Assembly: GCA_900660155.1 (NCBI GenBank)
Contig: CABFPE010000183.1
Location: forward strand, 608,748 to 672,747
Direction: 5' to 3'
Length of the DNA: 64,000 bases
Origin: Hofstenia miamia
Taxonomy: Eukaryota > Xenacoelomorpha > Acoela > Hofsteniidae
The notes below the pieces were generated by a model. The model did no database searches. It was not told where the DNA came from and saw nothing but the letters and a program-made list of their open reading frames with translations. The number at the start of each line of letters is the position of its first letter. Position 1 is the stretch's first letter. The position numbers were made by a program, and so were the translations under genes. This document shows positions 47,422 to 59,924 of the stretch, one piece after another.

Positions 47422-48320
47422 ATGACGACATTAAACTTTACTGATGTTCTGCTGCAGAGAGAGCAATGCACTGCTGCTGAGCGAAAAGAAATACAAGATC
47501 GTTATCCCAAAGATGCATTTATAAAGGAATTATGCATGTTTCATTCTAGCAACAGGTAAAATTTGTGCTTTCATAGTTTGATAGATACGTTATTTATGCT
47601 ACAATACTATATTATATAATTTAGAACACCAATTACAAAATATCCCTCTATTAATGGTAAAGAAATTGATCTCTTGACATTTTATACTTCAGTAATATCC
47701 AAAGGCGGTTGGCAGAAGGTAAAACTATATTGATCATTGGAAAAATAACTTATTACTTTAGGTTTCCGATGATGATGCTTGGGCAGATGTTGCATTGGAG
47801 CTGTCATTGCCACACAGTTGTTTGAATATGGAATTAGTTCTTAGACAGATATATACTAGGTAAGAATTATCCAAATTTCTTATGCTTAATGTTTTCAAGG
47901 TACCTTGCCAAATATGAAAAAGTTAACAATTTTGTAATTGACGATCCAGAAGATTATATTAATGACGAATATTTACCACAAGCAAAACAAGTGTCGCTTC
48001 CTGCTCCTTTGGTTCCGATGACCTATAATTCATATCAACACAGCCTACCAGGTAAATTTAGGAACTGACAGTTTATGCTTATTTACATTTAGATGCTACT
48101 CGTGATCGACTGGGACTGTGTTCCAATGCTGGATTGTCATCTATTCATGATAAACTAGTACTTTCCCTCTTGTCTGGCTTCGACAATGAAATTGATGTTG
48201 TGTTTAATGTCTGCACGCTACTTTCACATGAAGCTTCCCCTCGTCACCAACGACTTTGGTTTGGTGAACAATCACAGTTATTAGAGTTGCTTTTCGCTCA
48301 TGTTGGGATATGTAACGACG
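47422..48320 (+). CDS. ARID2: ARID2 exons 1-5 with four 40-69 bp introns
   Basis: Introns are 47556-47624, 47719-47761, 47860-47899 and 48052-48092. Exon 1 starts MTTLNFTDVLLQREQCTAAE. Exons 1-4 complete the ARID domain. Exon 4 ends MTYNSYQHSLP, like the human SYNYQQHSV segment. Exon 5 carries NVCTLLSHEASPRHQRLWFG and LLELLFAHVGICND. The GTATTT donor at 48321 leaves one base, matching exon 6. Confidence 0.93.
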
Positions 48321-51300
48321 GTATTTACTTATATTATTTGACAGGCGCCGTCTTAAAAGAAATGTATCTAAAGCAATTAACATGGCGTTTCAGCAATAAT
48401 TCAATTGCTATTTAGTAAAAATTGAATGCAATCGTATTATATTTTAAAGTGGAATCTATTATAAAACAAATATTTCAAACATACCATATCATTCCATCTA
48501 TAGTTGAGAATTAAGTACGCATTATAATGAATTGTTAAAACATTACATTTGATATTTTCAGAAAAATTTCTTTGTTAAAATGTTTTCAATTATAAATGTT
48601 GAATCTATTTCATTATAATATTTTTACTGTTCAACAATACATTTAAGTTAGCCTCACGAAAATCAATTAACCAAATTCAAGTCTTTGATCGATAGCATGA
48701 ACTTTAGGTCACAAACCTAATTGAAATTGGGTGTTTATATTTTTGTGCCTTTGTATTACAATTCGACTATTTGACTTAGAATTGGAATATATCTGATTAT
48801 TTGGAACATAGTTTTTTCGATATATGGTTGGCAAAATATTCTATTAACCAATTATTGGGTCAAAAATTAAAAAAGCGATTAAAAGGATTTTGGGTATCAT
48901 GTACAATAAATATATTTAAATTTTTCAGCGTTTTAGGCTGAGATTTTGATTACTTCTCTTAAATAGCGCTAAATTTTAATTGTCACTGCAATGTAAAAGA
49001 AAACTAGAATTGCGTAAAACAGAGTCCTAGTGCAAGCATTTAAATGGCTGTAGAAGGCAAAGCAGTTATTTACACACTAATACCTTTTATCAATCGATTG
49101 AAATCGGTCTTCGTTAACTTAAATCAGAAGTTTAGAAAATCCTTATTATCCTTGGAGGATCTTGTAATAGTTATTAAGGTCAGAATAACCCAATAATCAA
49201 TTTTTTATTTNATTAACCAATTATTGGGTCAAAAATTAAAAAAGCGATTAAAAGGATTTTGGGTATCATGTACAATAAATATATTTAAATTTTTCAGCGT
49301 TTTAGGCTGAGATTTTGATTACTTCTCTTAAATAGCGCTAAATTTTAATTGTCACTGCAATGTAAAAGAAAACTAGAATTGCGTAAAACAGAGTCCTAGT
49401 GCAAGCATTTAAATGGCTGTAGAAGGCAAAGCAGTTATTTACACACTAATACCTTTTATCAATCGATTGAAATCGGTCTTCGTTAACTTAAATCAGAAGT
49501 TTAGAAAATCCTTATTATCCTTGGAGGAATGTCCCTCTCTCCGTCAGGTTTTCAAAATTAATTTTGATTGGGTAAATCGAAACGTTTTTTCTGCAAAAAA
49601 ATAAAAAAATGAACTCTAACGTAGTGAAATGCATTTTTACGATTTATCCTGTCAATATTTTCAAAAAATTGCGCGGGGCTTCACCTCCCCCTTTTTTGGT
49701 CATAACTAAGATGCCTGTAAGAAAATCCTGCTTGCGCACCTACTTGAGTGCATGTTGATACTCAATTTGAATCTAAAAATGTTTATCAACTCCTTTGTGC
49801 TTACGTTTCATTTTAGCGCCATATCTAAATGTTAAAGTTTGAGACAATGATTTTCAAATGATCGATTAACCTATCAATTAGAATAAATGGATTAATCGAA
49901 GCGATTAGTCAATTTTATATAAGAAAAAGGTAGTTATTTTATCCGAAGCTGGTTTTTAGTTCTCTAATTCGAAATTTACTCCTCTTAACTGTGACCAGAC
50001 CAATTGTATAACCCTAACATTACATTCTTAAGTAAGCATATATTGATATAAAATTATTTTTTATAGGACGTTCAATTTTTGATAATCTGCAAGTTTTTCA
50101 TTCAGTGTAAATTTAGTATGCCCATGTTTTGCATTAATCTTGTCAAATTGAAATGCTATAACTGTGTTCGTTAATTTAATTGCAATTTTAATAATTATAC
50201 TTTTAGAACATTTTTTCTTTACACTTTATGAAAGTTGTTGGAAAAATAATTCTCCCAAGAATTTCCAAGGCTTTTGGTTCAGTGTTGTAACTAATAAAGA
50301 GATGTTAGACATTTGTTACTCTCTAAAACACCTACACTCAGGTTATTATTTTTTCTTAAACATTCATTTTATTTATAGCACGACAACTATATGTTAGTAC
50401 ACAAGGCAATTTCAGTAATGTTTTGCATGTTGATTTTTATTAGTATTTACATACGTTCATTATTTGGCTTTATCGTAACGATTGTAATATGCGTTGTTAC
50501 TTCTGCTTTTCTTTAACGCAGAGTGATAGCTTTTTAATTGTTTTACATTTCCCAATATGTTCATTATTGTTCGGCGCTGTACATTTTTTGAAGCACTGTT
50601 TTCAAGGTGAGACTTCGTAGTAATATAATTTGATACCAAAAGGCAATTATATATGCTTATGAATCTACTGGTAATTTAATGGCGTGTACATAGAAGAATT
50701 GGCGTAAATGGATTCTGTAAAGCGTTCATTTGCATACTAAATGAACTATCAAGTGCTTTATTTAGAATTGTCTATATTTTACACAAGACAAAACGCTAAT
50801 TAATCAATTAAGTTACGTTAATACTGAGTGCAACTACTCTGAAGGTCTTCTTCACGCAACTCTCAAAAACATTTTTGTCTTTAAGGAGGTTACTGCAGCA
50901 TCCTCGGCGCTTAAATATTTCATACGAAAGCATATACAATACATGAACAATGGAAAGTGGCATTAAATACACAATATTGGCAATAAAGTTTTTTAGAAGA
51001 GAATACTTAATTTAAGATTGTAAGTCAAAATAGTTAATGGGGCACCTGAGCAATGTTTGATTTATAGTTTTTTTGTGAAAACAACGAAACATTTTATTCT
51101 TTTCTTCATTTAAATGATATAACTTGTTAGTTTTTCTATATATTAAGTTAATTTTATTGTTAAATCTGTAAAACTTTCATGACTATATTTAAATATAATC
51201 TTCCCAAAATTTACTCTACAAGTGATTTAATCGTAGATGGACGCGGATTTAATTTTTCATATCCGCATTGCACCGCACCCACAGTGAGTGGCTCCGCACC

Positions 51301-54300
51301 CGCCTATCTGTTAGAAAAAATCACCCGTTATTTTCTAAATGTCGCCTGTCAAGTAATTAAGCCAAAAAATATCAATCACCGAATTGTAACAAAATATCAA
51401 TGTCCACCCACAGCGCACCGCAACCCGTGTGCCATTTGAAATTCAGTACCCGTATCGCACCGCATCCGTGCGGGTAAACCCGCATCCCGTCCATCTTTGG
51501 AAATAATTTTACCCGAATCAATTTCAAAATTTTTTAACAGTCCATGTCTCTAAAAGCTTATAGTTTGTTTTCCGAAAAATTTTCTGTAATAAGCATTCCA
51601 TGCACTTGTATTTGTTGAGCCAGATATAATGTTTTTACTAGTACTTGATAAGTGCACTGTGTATAAAATGTACAGTAGTTTTTGAAATATATGCTGATTC
51701 TGAATTTCTAATCTAAATCAAAGTTAACTAATTTTCATCTGATTTCGCTACCACACTTCTTGCAAAGCATCAATTGGTAATGCTCGGCGGTTGCCAAAAA
51801 TGAGCGCGGTTTCTGTTGTTGTAGCCAACTACTTTCAATACTAGTAAAATCATATTCATAAGAAAAATTGATTTTAAAGTAAATTTTCAAAACACTCAAT
51901 TGATTTTATCAATAAGTAAAACAAGAAGTACCCGTCAACTCGACAAGCATTTTAGCTTTTGCTCCAAATAACCGATTTTCATTTTTTCTGTTCACTTCGG
52001 TTTTCAGCGAAAACCTCAACTTCGGTATTCTATACCGCCGAGCACTACCCATCCATATCATATATTATTTTAACAGGAATTTATACGGTTTTGATTTTCA
52101 GTTCTATGTGTTATGGTGTTTAGTCGTAATTGAATAGCAGTAAATGTAGAGTATCAGTTATCGAAAAATTTGAAAATTTTCACATATTTTCAAAATTAAA
52201 AAAATATTTTTTAGTCTCAGATGGAATTTTAGATGAAAATGTATTTTTTGAAACTTTTTACTCTGAGGAAAGAAACAAATAAAAATTTAAGTTGAATGAA
52301 ATATTTGTCTGAAACTCGTAACTTCAAAGTCAACATGAAGTATGATATACTGCGCGTGATATGATAAGAATTAAATAAATTTGAAATGTATTTAATATTG
52401 ATATGGATAGATTTTATTCTCATTGTCGATTTTAAATTTATAGGTGGTTTTATTTATATACCTTAAAAAATACATAGGAGTCGTCAATTTTATCTGCACT
52501 TAACCTAGTTGAAAAGTCAGGAAAAACTTTAATTCAAACCGAAATTTTTTGATTTTTATGAAGGACAATAAATGTATTTTTCTAGTAGTTTAATGTATTT
52601 GTCAATGTTTTACTATTTTCATGAGCTTGTAAAGCGTATCTAGTTGTTCTAATGAAATTCATAAATGCAGTTATCAAAGGTAATGTCCTTGTAATATATT
52701 TCAATTGTTTGCTGAGTCATTTGACACATTTAGCGATTATTAATTATGCATAGATTTCCACTTTTGAATTTTTTAGTTTGACTAGGAATTTCTATATAAT
52801 GCAATTTTTTGAATGATGTTCAACATTGTTTAATCAAATATTTTAGATGACAACGGCTACCATTCGTTTTACAAAAGTGAATACGCTCGAGTGCTGCAAT
52901 TACTTACATTAATAAGAAATGTTTCGTTTGATGCTTTTAATCGGGAAATACTCGCTGATCACTTTCACTGCTTTATGTNAGGCATTAAATAAAATGGATC
53001 CTAGTGGATATGTGGTTTAGATGATTTACCTGCTAAATTTATTTATGAATTTAAATCCTTATATCTTAAATGCAAAGTGGGCACTTAAGATATATTTTCA
53101 ATTACCTTTCTGGTCTCAGGTATCCTATTGAGAACTTACATAGTAAGTTTGTGTCTGCTGCTGATACTATGTGGTTTCTAAACAGTGATGTACNTTGTCA
53201 ATGTTTTACTATTTTCATGAGCTTGTAAAGCGTATCTAGTTGTTCTAATGAAATTCATAAATGCAGTTATCAAAGGTAATGTCCTTGTAATATATTTCAA
53301 TTGTTTGCTGAGTCATTTGACACATTTAGCGATTATTAATTATGCATAGATTTCCACTTTTGAATTTTTTAGTTTGACTAGGAATTTCTATATAATGCAA
53401 TTTTTTGAATGATGTTCAACATTGTTTAATCAAATATTTTAGATGACAACGGCTACCATTCGTTTTACAAAAGTGAATACGCTCGAGTGCTGCAATTACT
53501 TACATTAATAAGAAATGTTTCGTTTGATGCTTTTAATCGGGAAATACTCGCTGATCACTTTCACTGCTTTATGTAAGTGATTTATTCCATTGGTCGGGAA
53601 TTACTTCCTGTCCCATCCGCTCGCCATAAACACTTCGGTCGGTATCACTCGCTGACGTTTCTGTGGCGGTTTCTATTCATTCATTCAATAAGTAAATAAA
53701 CTAATAATACCTCTTGTGTGTTACTTTATTTGTAATCTACCACACATTAGGTAGGAGCATAGTTTCAATTCCGGCCATCTAAATTACCTCGGCAAAAATT
53801 CATATTTTCCAATAAAATTATCTCCAATTCATATCATTCAGATTGTTTATATTTTCTGTTTAGTTTCTTCAATATATGGTGTTTTATTCATAGGCGATAA
53901 CAAAATAATATTTTCTATTTCAGCAATTACAATGAGCACTTAGCGCTCTTCATTACAGAACACTTGAACTCACTAAACTATATACATATCTACATGTCAA
54001 CATTGCGAAAGCTCTGTTCAGTTTTTATCGCTATCAAATTATAAAGTTCTAGTTGTAATGAGGGGCATGTTTCAGGATTCTCAATTATATTTTATAAATT
54101 GGGATAAACGAATCAATTCAGTTTTCATTTTAAATCCTTTTGAATAGATTAAATGAAAATTGAAATTTGAAACTGGAAATGGCCATGTTTCATTTGTTTT
54201 GCAATTTATTTTTTAAATTTTTCAAATGATTTGCAAATTTTAAATTTGAGTTTTATAACAGTCAAAATAAAAAATGTTTTTGAAATTTTTGCAGTTCTTA

Positions 54301-57300
54301 AAAAAACTATTGTCTCCGTTTGCTTCTTGAGCTTAAATTTCAAAAGTTTTAGTCTGCACCTGAGTAGTCAATTTTTGAAGAAAAAAATATTTATGTATAT
54401 ATTGACGTTTTATGAAAACTCATTTAACTGGACCATTTAATCTGAAATTTTTCTCGATTGCTATAAATTAAATTAAAAAACAACCTGGTTTTTTTATTTT
54501 AAATTTTTATGAAATATCAAAGTCATATTCGCACTTAACATGTTTTGATTTAACAAATGTTATGTGCATTGACATGTTAAGTGCACACATCGATCGATTT
54601 CTATGAATTAATAATTTTGAATTTGAAATAATAATATAAGAATCAAGTGCGTATTTCAAGTATTTCGCATCCTACTCAAGTCTTTCTGCAAAAAACAATT
54701 TTTGCGGATAAAAAAGTTTAACCAAGAAATACATTTGAACTCCAATAATGCGTAGATATTCTTGACGCAGTACTGGAATTTACTAATACTGGATTTTGGA
54801 CTTCAAAAAAAGTCGGTACTAGTCTATAAATCGCTTAAAATGCATTCAGAATTTACAACTGTATTAAAAATACCACTGTTTTTACATATATTTAGTAATA
54901 CATGTAATTGATTGACTATTATTTTTCTCAATCGCTTTAATAAAAGTTTCTTCACCTTCTATAACGGTTTACGCATTACGGGGTCTAACATGAAAACATA
55001 GTTGTATTTTCAACATGGGACATTTACGCAGTACTGGATTTACTCTATACTGTGTCTGGACTGTAGTAGTTGTTTTTTGGCTTTTGACAGCAGATGTAAT
55101 CGCAGGAGTGAAAGCAATACTACAGTTATACTGAACAGTATTTGAATTTTAACGGGGTGAGAAGTTTCCAAGAATTGGAAAGACTGGAGACACCACTTTT
55201 CACATATTTCTGCAAAGATTTTTGGCACTAGCCTCAATTTTGTGATTGCAAATACAAAACTGAATTTTTGTATCACGAATTTAGTTGTAAACTTATGCCT
55301 CTGTGAAGAGACAGCCTGGCAACCATCTCCATAAATATAAGTATGGAAAATTTATCAACAAAAATCAAATTCAGGTTAAAAAGTTTAGTCCAATTGAAAT
55401 TCAAACCGAATAAAACTCATTGAATTGCTAGTTGTGATATAAATTTATCGAAAGTAATGGGATTTTGACAAGCGTTGAATTGCTATCATAATATATAGTG
55501 AATGCTTATAGCTATTTCTATATTACAAAAATTATCAGTGCTGGATCTTAATTATAAACGTTAACAACATATATATCAACATGTGGAAATTAATCCACTA
55601 GTATTGAGCTATAATAGCATGATCCATTTACTATTAATGTAGATGGGTTTTTTTAATATTGAAATTGTAGTTTGTGTTTTATTAGTTCCAAGGTCACCAG
55701 ATTTGGCACGGCCAACGATAGACCTGATCTATAGGTCGGATAATTTTTTTACAATATTTTGTGAATCTAGGACGAGCATATCAGCAAATTGGAAGGTGTA
55801 TTGGACCACACTCATTCAGGGTTTTATCGAAAATACTCTTTGCTTTGACATTACAATTGGACGAAGTGAACAAATGTATAAAGAATAAGACTGTTTTTAG
55901 GTCAATATTAGGATAATAAATTGTCAGGAATTATTTTTATTTGAATAATTGAGGGGATTGAATAAAGCGGGATTTTAATCAGGGTGGAAAACGAGTGAGC
56001 CCGACACGTGGGTGGAGTCAACGAATTGACGAGTCGGGTCGGGTCGGGCAGCGGGTCACTAATAGATGGGAGTCACGGGTCATTTATAATCGCTATAATG
56101 AAGGAACACTAATAGATTTAACGAACAATTAGAGAGGTCTACTATTTCGATCTTTGAAATTGTTAACGATTTTAATTATTTTTGTATTTTCTTATTGATT
56201 TGGTATTGTTTTTATTGATACTTTTATGTTAGAACAATTTTAAGTGTTATACTAGCAGTCTTTCTTTGATTGGATTTTGTCTCTGTTTAGTGTTAGGTAG
56301 GACAGGTTAGGTCGCATCGCAGGTTTATTGTTGGACAGATCGGGTGACGATAAAAAATTGTGAGTCGTTTCCCACCCTGATTAAAATTAGGGGTTATCTG
56401 TAATTGAAAAGTGAACATTGTGTTCGTTTCTTGTTTCAATTTTTGAAATTAATCAGATAGATGAGTGTGATTTTTCTAATAAAACATTTTTGCCAGCCAT
56501 GATTGCTTATATAAATTCAATGTGAGATCAACATAAAACTTAAAATTTACATTTCAAAATCTCATATTAAGTAGGGCAACCAGAATATGACCTAAAAAAT
56601 AAAAAGGTAACCTTAAGATACCAATTTATGACTTTTCAAAACCTAATGATTTATTCAAAAAATATATCAATGTATCGAAGATTTATTGATGCAGATCTGA
56701 TATTCTAGTGTAGTACAGTATCATGTAACCCTAGATGTTTTCAGAATTGAAGTTTCGGTTTTTACCAAGTAACTTTTTTTAACATGCTGCAACTTCTTTC
56801 TACCGAAACATATGTGGAGCAGCATGAATAGCTGGCGGAACTTAATTTCTTGAATTTCCCATATTGTCCTTCAATTCATTGTTTTTGAAAATAAGCTGAT
56901 GTATCACATGGGTCGTCGCCAAAGAAAATAAGAAGTTGTTCTGTAATTTTTCAAAAATCCGAAAATTGCAATGATGCACTTTCCAGTTTATCAAGAATAG
57001 AAAGAAGAAAACTATAGTACCGGCTCAATTTCTGCTAAACTTTTTGCTAGTTCCACATCAAGCACAGCTTCTTTGGCATGTTTGACCAAAAATAAAGAAT
57101 TAGTCCAATTACTTACCACATCAGTCACCACTGGAAAATGTTTGGAATGAAATAACGCTGCTTGAATCCGCGATGCCCACCGAGTAAGCACTGTTTGTGG
57201 AGATGATGAAGTGTTTTCTTCTTTAAAGCTCTGTTGGCGGGTTCTGTTTTTAACAGTGGCTGCCTTCAATGCACTAATCAATTTATCCACATTTGAGTAA

Positions 57301-59878
57301 TGCGAGCGTAGCCTCATTGCACAATTGTGAATTAAATGTACCACACAAGTTATTTGAAAAAGTAAGCTCTAGAGTTGTTTAAGGGTTTAAGTCATTTATG
57401 ACGCTGCATCTGATACCAAGATTACAAATTGCGTTCTTTCAATTCTGAGGTCTTTAATCATATCGTCTACGAGACAAATTACATTGTTTTCCATGAACTT
57501 ACAGGAAATCAGATATGTTTTTTCTGGAACTTCAATATCACCAACCAAAATATTAGCAAATCGTTTACCATCAAGATAGGTTTCATCGAAAACAATGAAA
57601 TTTTTTTTGCTTCAAAATTGAGCGAACACCTTTTTGTTCTTTCTCTACTGGCGATTTTATAACGTTTCTGGCAGTTGTTTCGCAGGGTACATTTTGACCA
57701 ATACCTTTAAGCAATTCTTGAAGAGTAGTGTGACGGAGTTTGTATAGAGGTTTATTAGCAGCTGCAAAGTTTTGCCAATTTTTTTTGCAAACGGCGTATC
57801 CCGATCAAATGTTAAAAATGATTGATGTATCGTGCTAGAACTATTTGGAAAATTTTCCAAGAAGGATTGTTGCTTCTTTGATTTCCTGTGTTGATCGATG
57901 TGAAAAGGTTTGTTGTACATCATGCGCTATAGTTGTTTGTTTGGCGTCTCCATAAAAGAATATTTGGACATAATATCTTTAATTTTAATTGAACTGCACT
58001 TAGCGAATTTTAGCACGATGACGTAAAGTTATTGAAAACACAATATCTATCTTTTATACGCTGTTTACAGATAAAAAAGAAAACCTAAAATTTGATTGGA
58101 CTATTATTAATTAATGAAATGGTGACACCACAGCTTGTAAACATGACTAAATAAACTATTGGTCGTGCTCATCTAAAGAAACATCAATCTTAGATGAAAG
58201 AGGTTTAGCGGAAATTGAGCGAATATGACCTTATTAACCTATTAGCAGAAATATGACATTACTTGAAAATTAAAAATATGATTTTATATGACCGTATAGG
58301 ACTATATGACTTTTTGGTTGCTCTAGATATAAGTATGCTTCGCGTTATTTAGTAAAAATATTTCAACTGCTGCTGCAAATAAAATATTTTTGTTATGATT
58401 TTTCACCCAGAAATCAATACGATGTAGATAGATTTTAATGTTTTAAATTTCCTACTTTATAGCTTATCATTGCATAGGGACGTTCGCCAATAGACGTTTC
58501 AATAGAACACAACAAAAACACTATTCATCTTAACGGCGGTAAAAAAAATATATTAACTTAACCATACAATAATATTGAAATACAATAAATACGAAATACG
58601 CAATCAAAGTTGCAACTATTTCCAAATTATGTAATAGGCTCCGAGAAAATTGTTCGTAAATGTGGAAAAACTGACCTTTTAAAAATAAATATGCTATTTG
58701 ATGTTGAAGGCAGCTGTACTTTATTACAAAATTTTTAAAATCTCTTCACGAATTTTTTGAAGAAATATAGCTATTCGCCTCCAACTTTCTTAAAAAAAAA
58801 ATCATTGTGAATTCATTTATTCAAAATTCGGTAGCTCTAGTATAAATAAATTTTGAAGTCTATTTCAAAATGCTTGCCATGACATCTTTTCGAATAACAG
58901 ATTGTTGTATTTAACAGTGTTTATTGTTGTAGCAAGTGTCAAAATCATTTATACGCATTCACTTCGCAATTTATATAATGAATGCATTGAGATTTTTTAT
59001 AAGAACGAATTTTGTAAGCAATTTATTTGCAAACTTTTGCTGTTCTTTTCTGACGTATTAATTAACACCAATGACAAAAAATATGTTGAAATGAGAGCGT
59101 TATATGCTGCATCTTCCTAATTAAATATTTCAGCGTTAGAGTTAGTAGATAAAATTGCTTTTTCGAAAAGATTCTTTTCTTGCCCCGCAAGCGGAATTTG
59201 ACATTTGATTCTCCTCATTATGATGGTTTTATGCATTTAAAAAAAACTAGAAAGGCGTTTACGGTATAATAAATATAAATGCGCTTATTCAATCCATGAA
59301 TTTAGGAAAAGTAAATCATTATTGTAACAACTACTTCATTCAGATAAAATATTTAACCAAAATTTTTCAATTATTTTTCAATATTATCTAATATATGGAT
59401 TTATCTTTACTATATATATATATATATATATATANNNNNNNNNNNNNNNNNNNNNNNNNNNNNNNNNNNNNNNNNNNNNNNNNNNNNNNNNNNNNNNNNN
59501 NNNNNNNNNNNNNNNNNNNNNNNNNNNNNNNNNNTATATATATATATAGTGACGCGTTTAGGGGGGGGGGGATTGGCCCCCTTTGTAGCCAAGCTGCAAA
59601 CACTTAATTAAAATGTTTTCTTTTCCTTAAAATTGAAAATAGTTCACTGTAATTCAAGATGTCTTCAATCAATTTGTAACTAAAAACATACGATGACATT
59701 TTGTGTAAATTTACGAAAATCTTTTTCTTTACAATTTTTTTCTGTAAAAATGGGTGTCAACCCCCCGTTTTGAAAATCCTAAACGGGCCTCTAATATATA
59801 TATATATATATATANTAAAAACTTCCCTTAGTTTGATACGAGTAAAATCTAGCGCAACTTTCTAAGACTAAGTATGTG

Positions 59879-59924
<46 letters not shown>

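Larger units (their letters stand above)
48321..50206 (+). other. ARID2 intron 5 with an assembly duplicate
   Basis: It contains the duplicate pair 48843-49159 and 49212-49528 around a single N at 49211, so real intron length is probably nearer 1.5 kb. A short frame MAVEGKAVIYTLIPFINRL occurs in both copies and is not a recognised exon. Confidence 0.7.
50342..52846 (+). other. ARID2 intron 6 with two MITE-like inserts
   Basis: It contains the inverted-repeat elements 51235-51496 and 51776-52049. The rest is AT-rich with no recognised feature. Confidence 0.6.

Noticed and set aside
49413-49604. 63-codon frame MAVEGKAVIYTLIPFINRL as an ARID2 exon
   Set aside because: It has no similarity to ARID2, no suitable splice borders, and occurs in both assembly copies; exon 5 joins exon 6 in phase without it.
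52847-53572. True tandem duplication or alternative use of ARID2 exon 7
   Set aside because: Identity covers intron and exon alike, and both blocks abut N joints, so assembly error is the simpler explanation.
59388-59607. Open frames of 60-71 codons across the second gap
   Set aside because: They consist of N and (TA)n reading as Tyr/Ile repeats.
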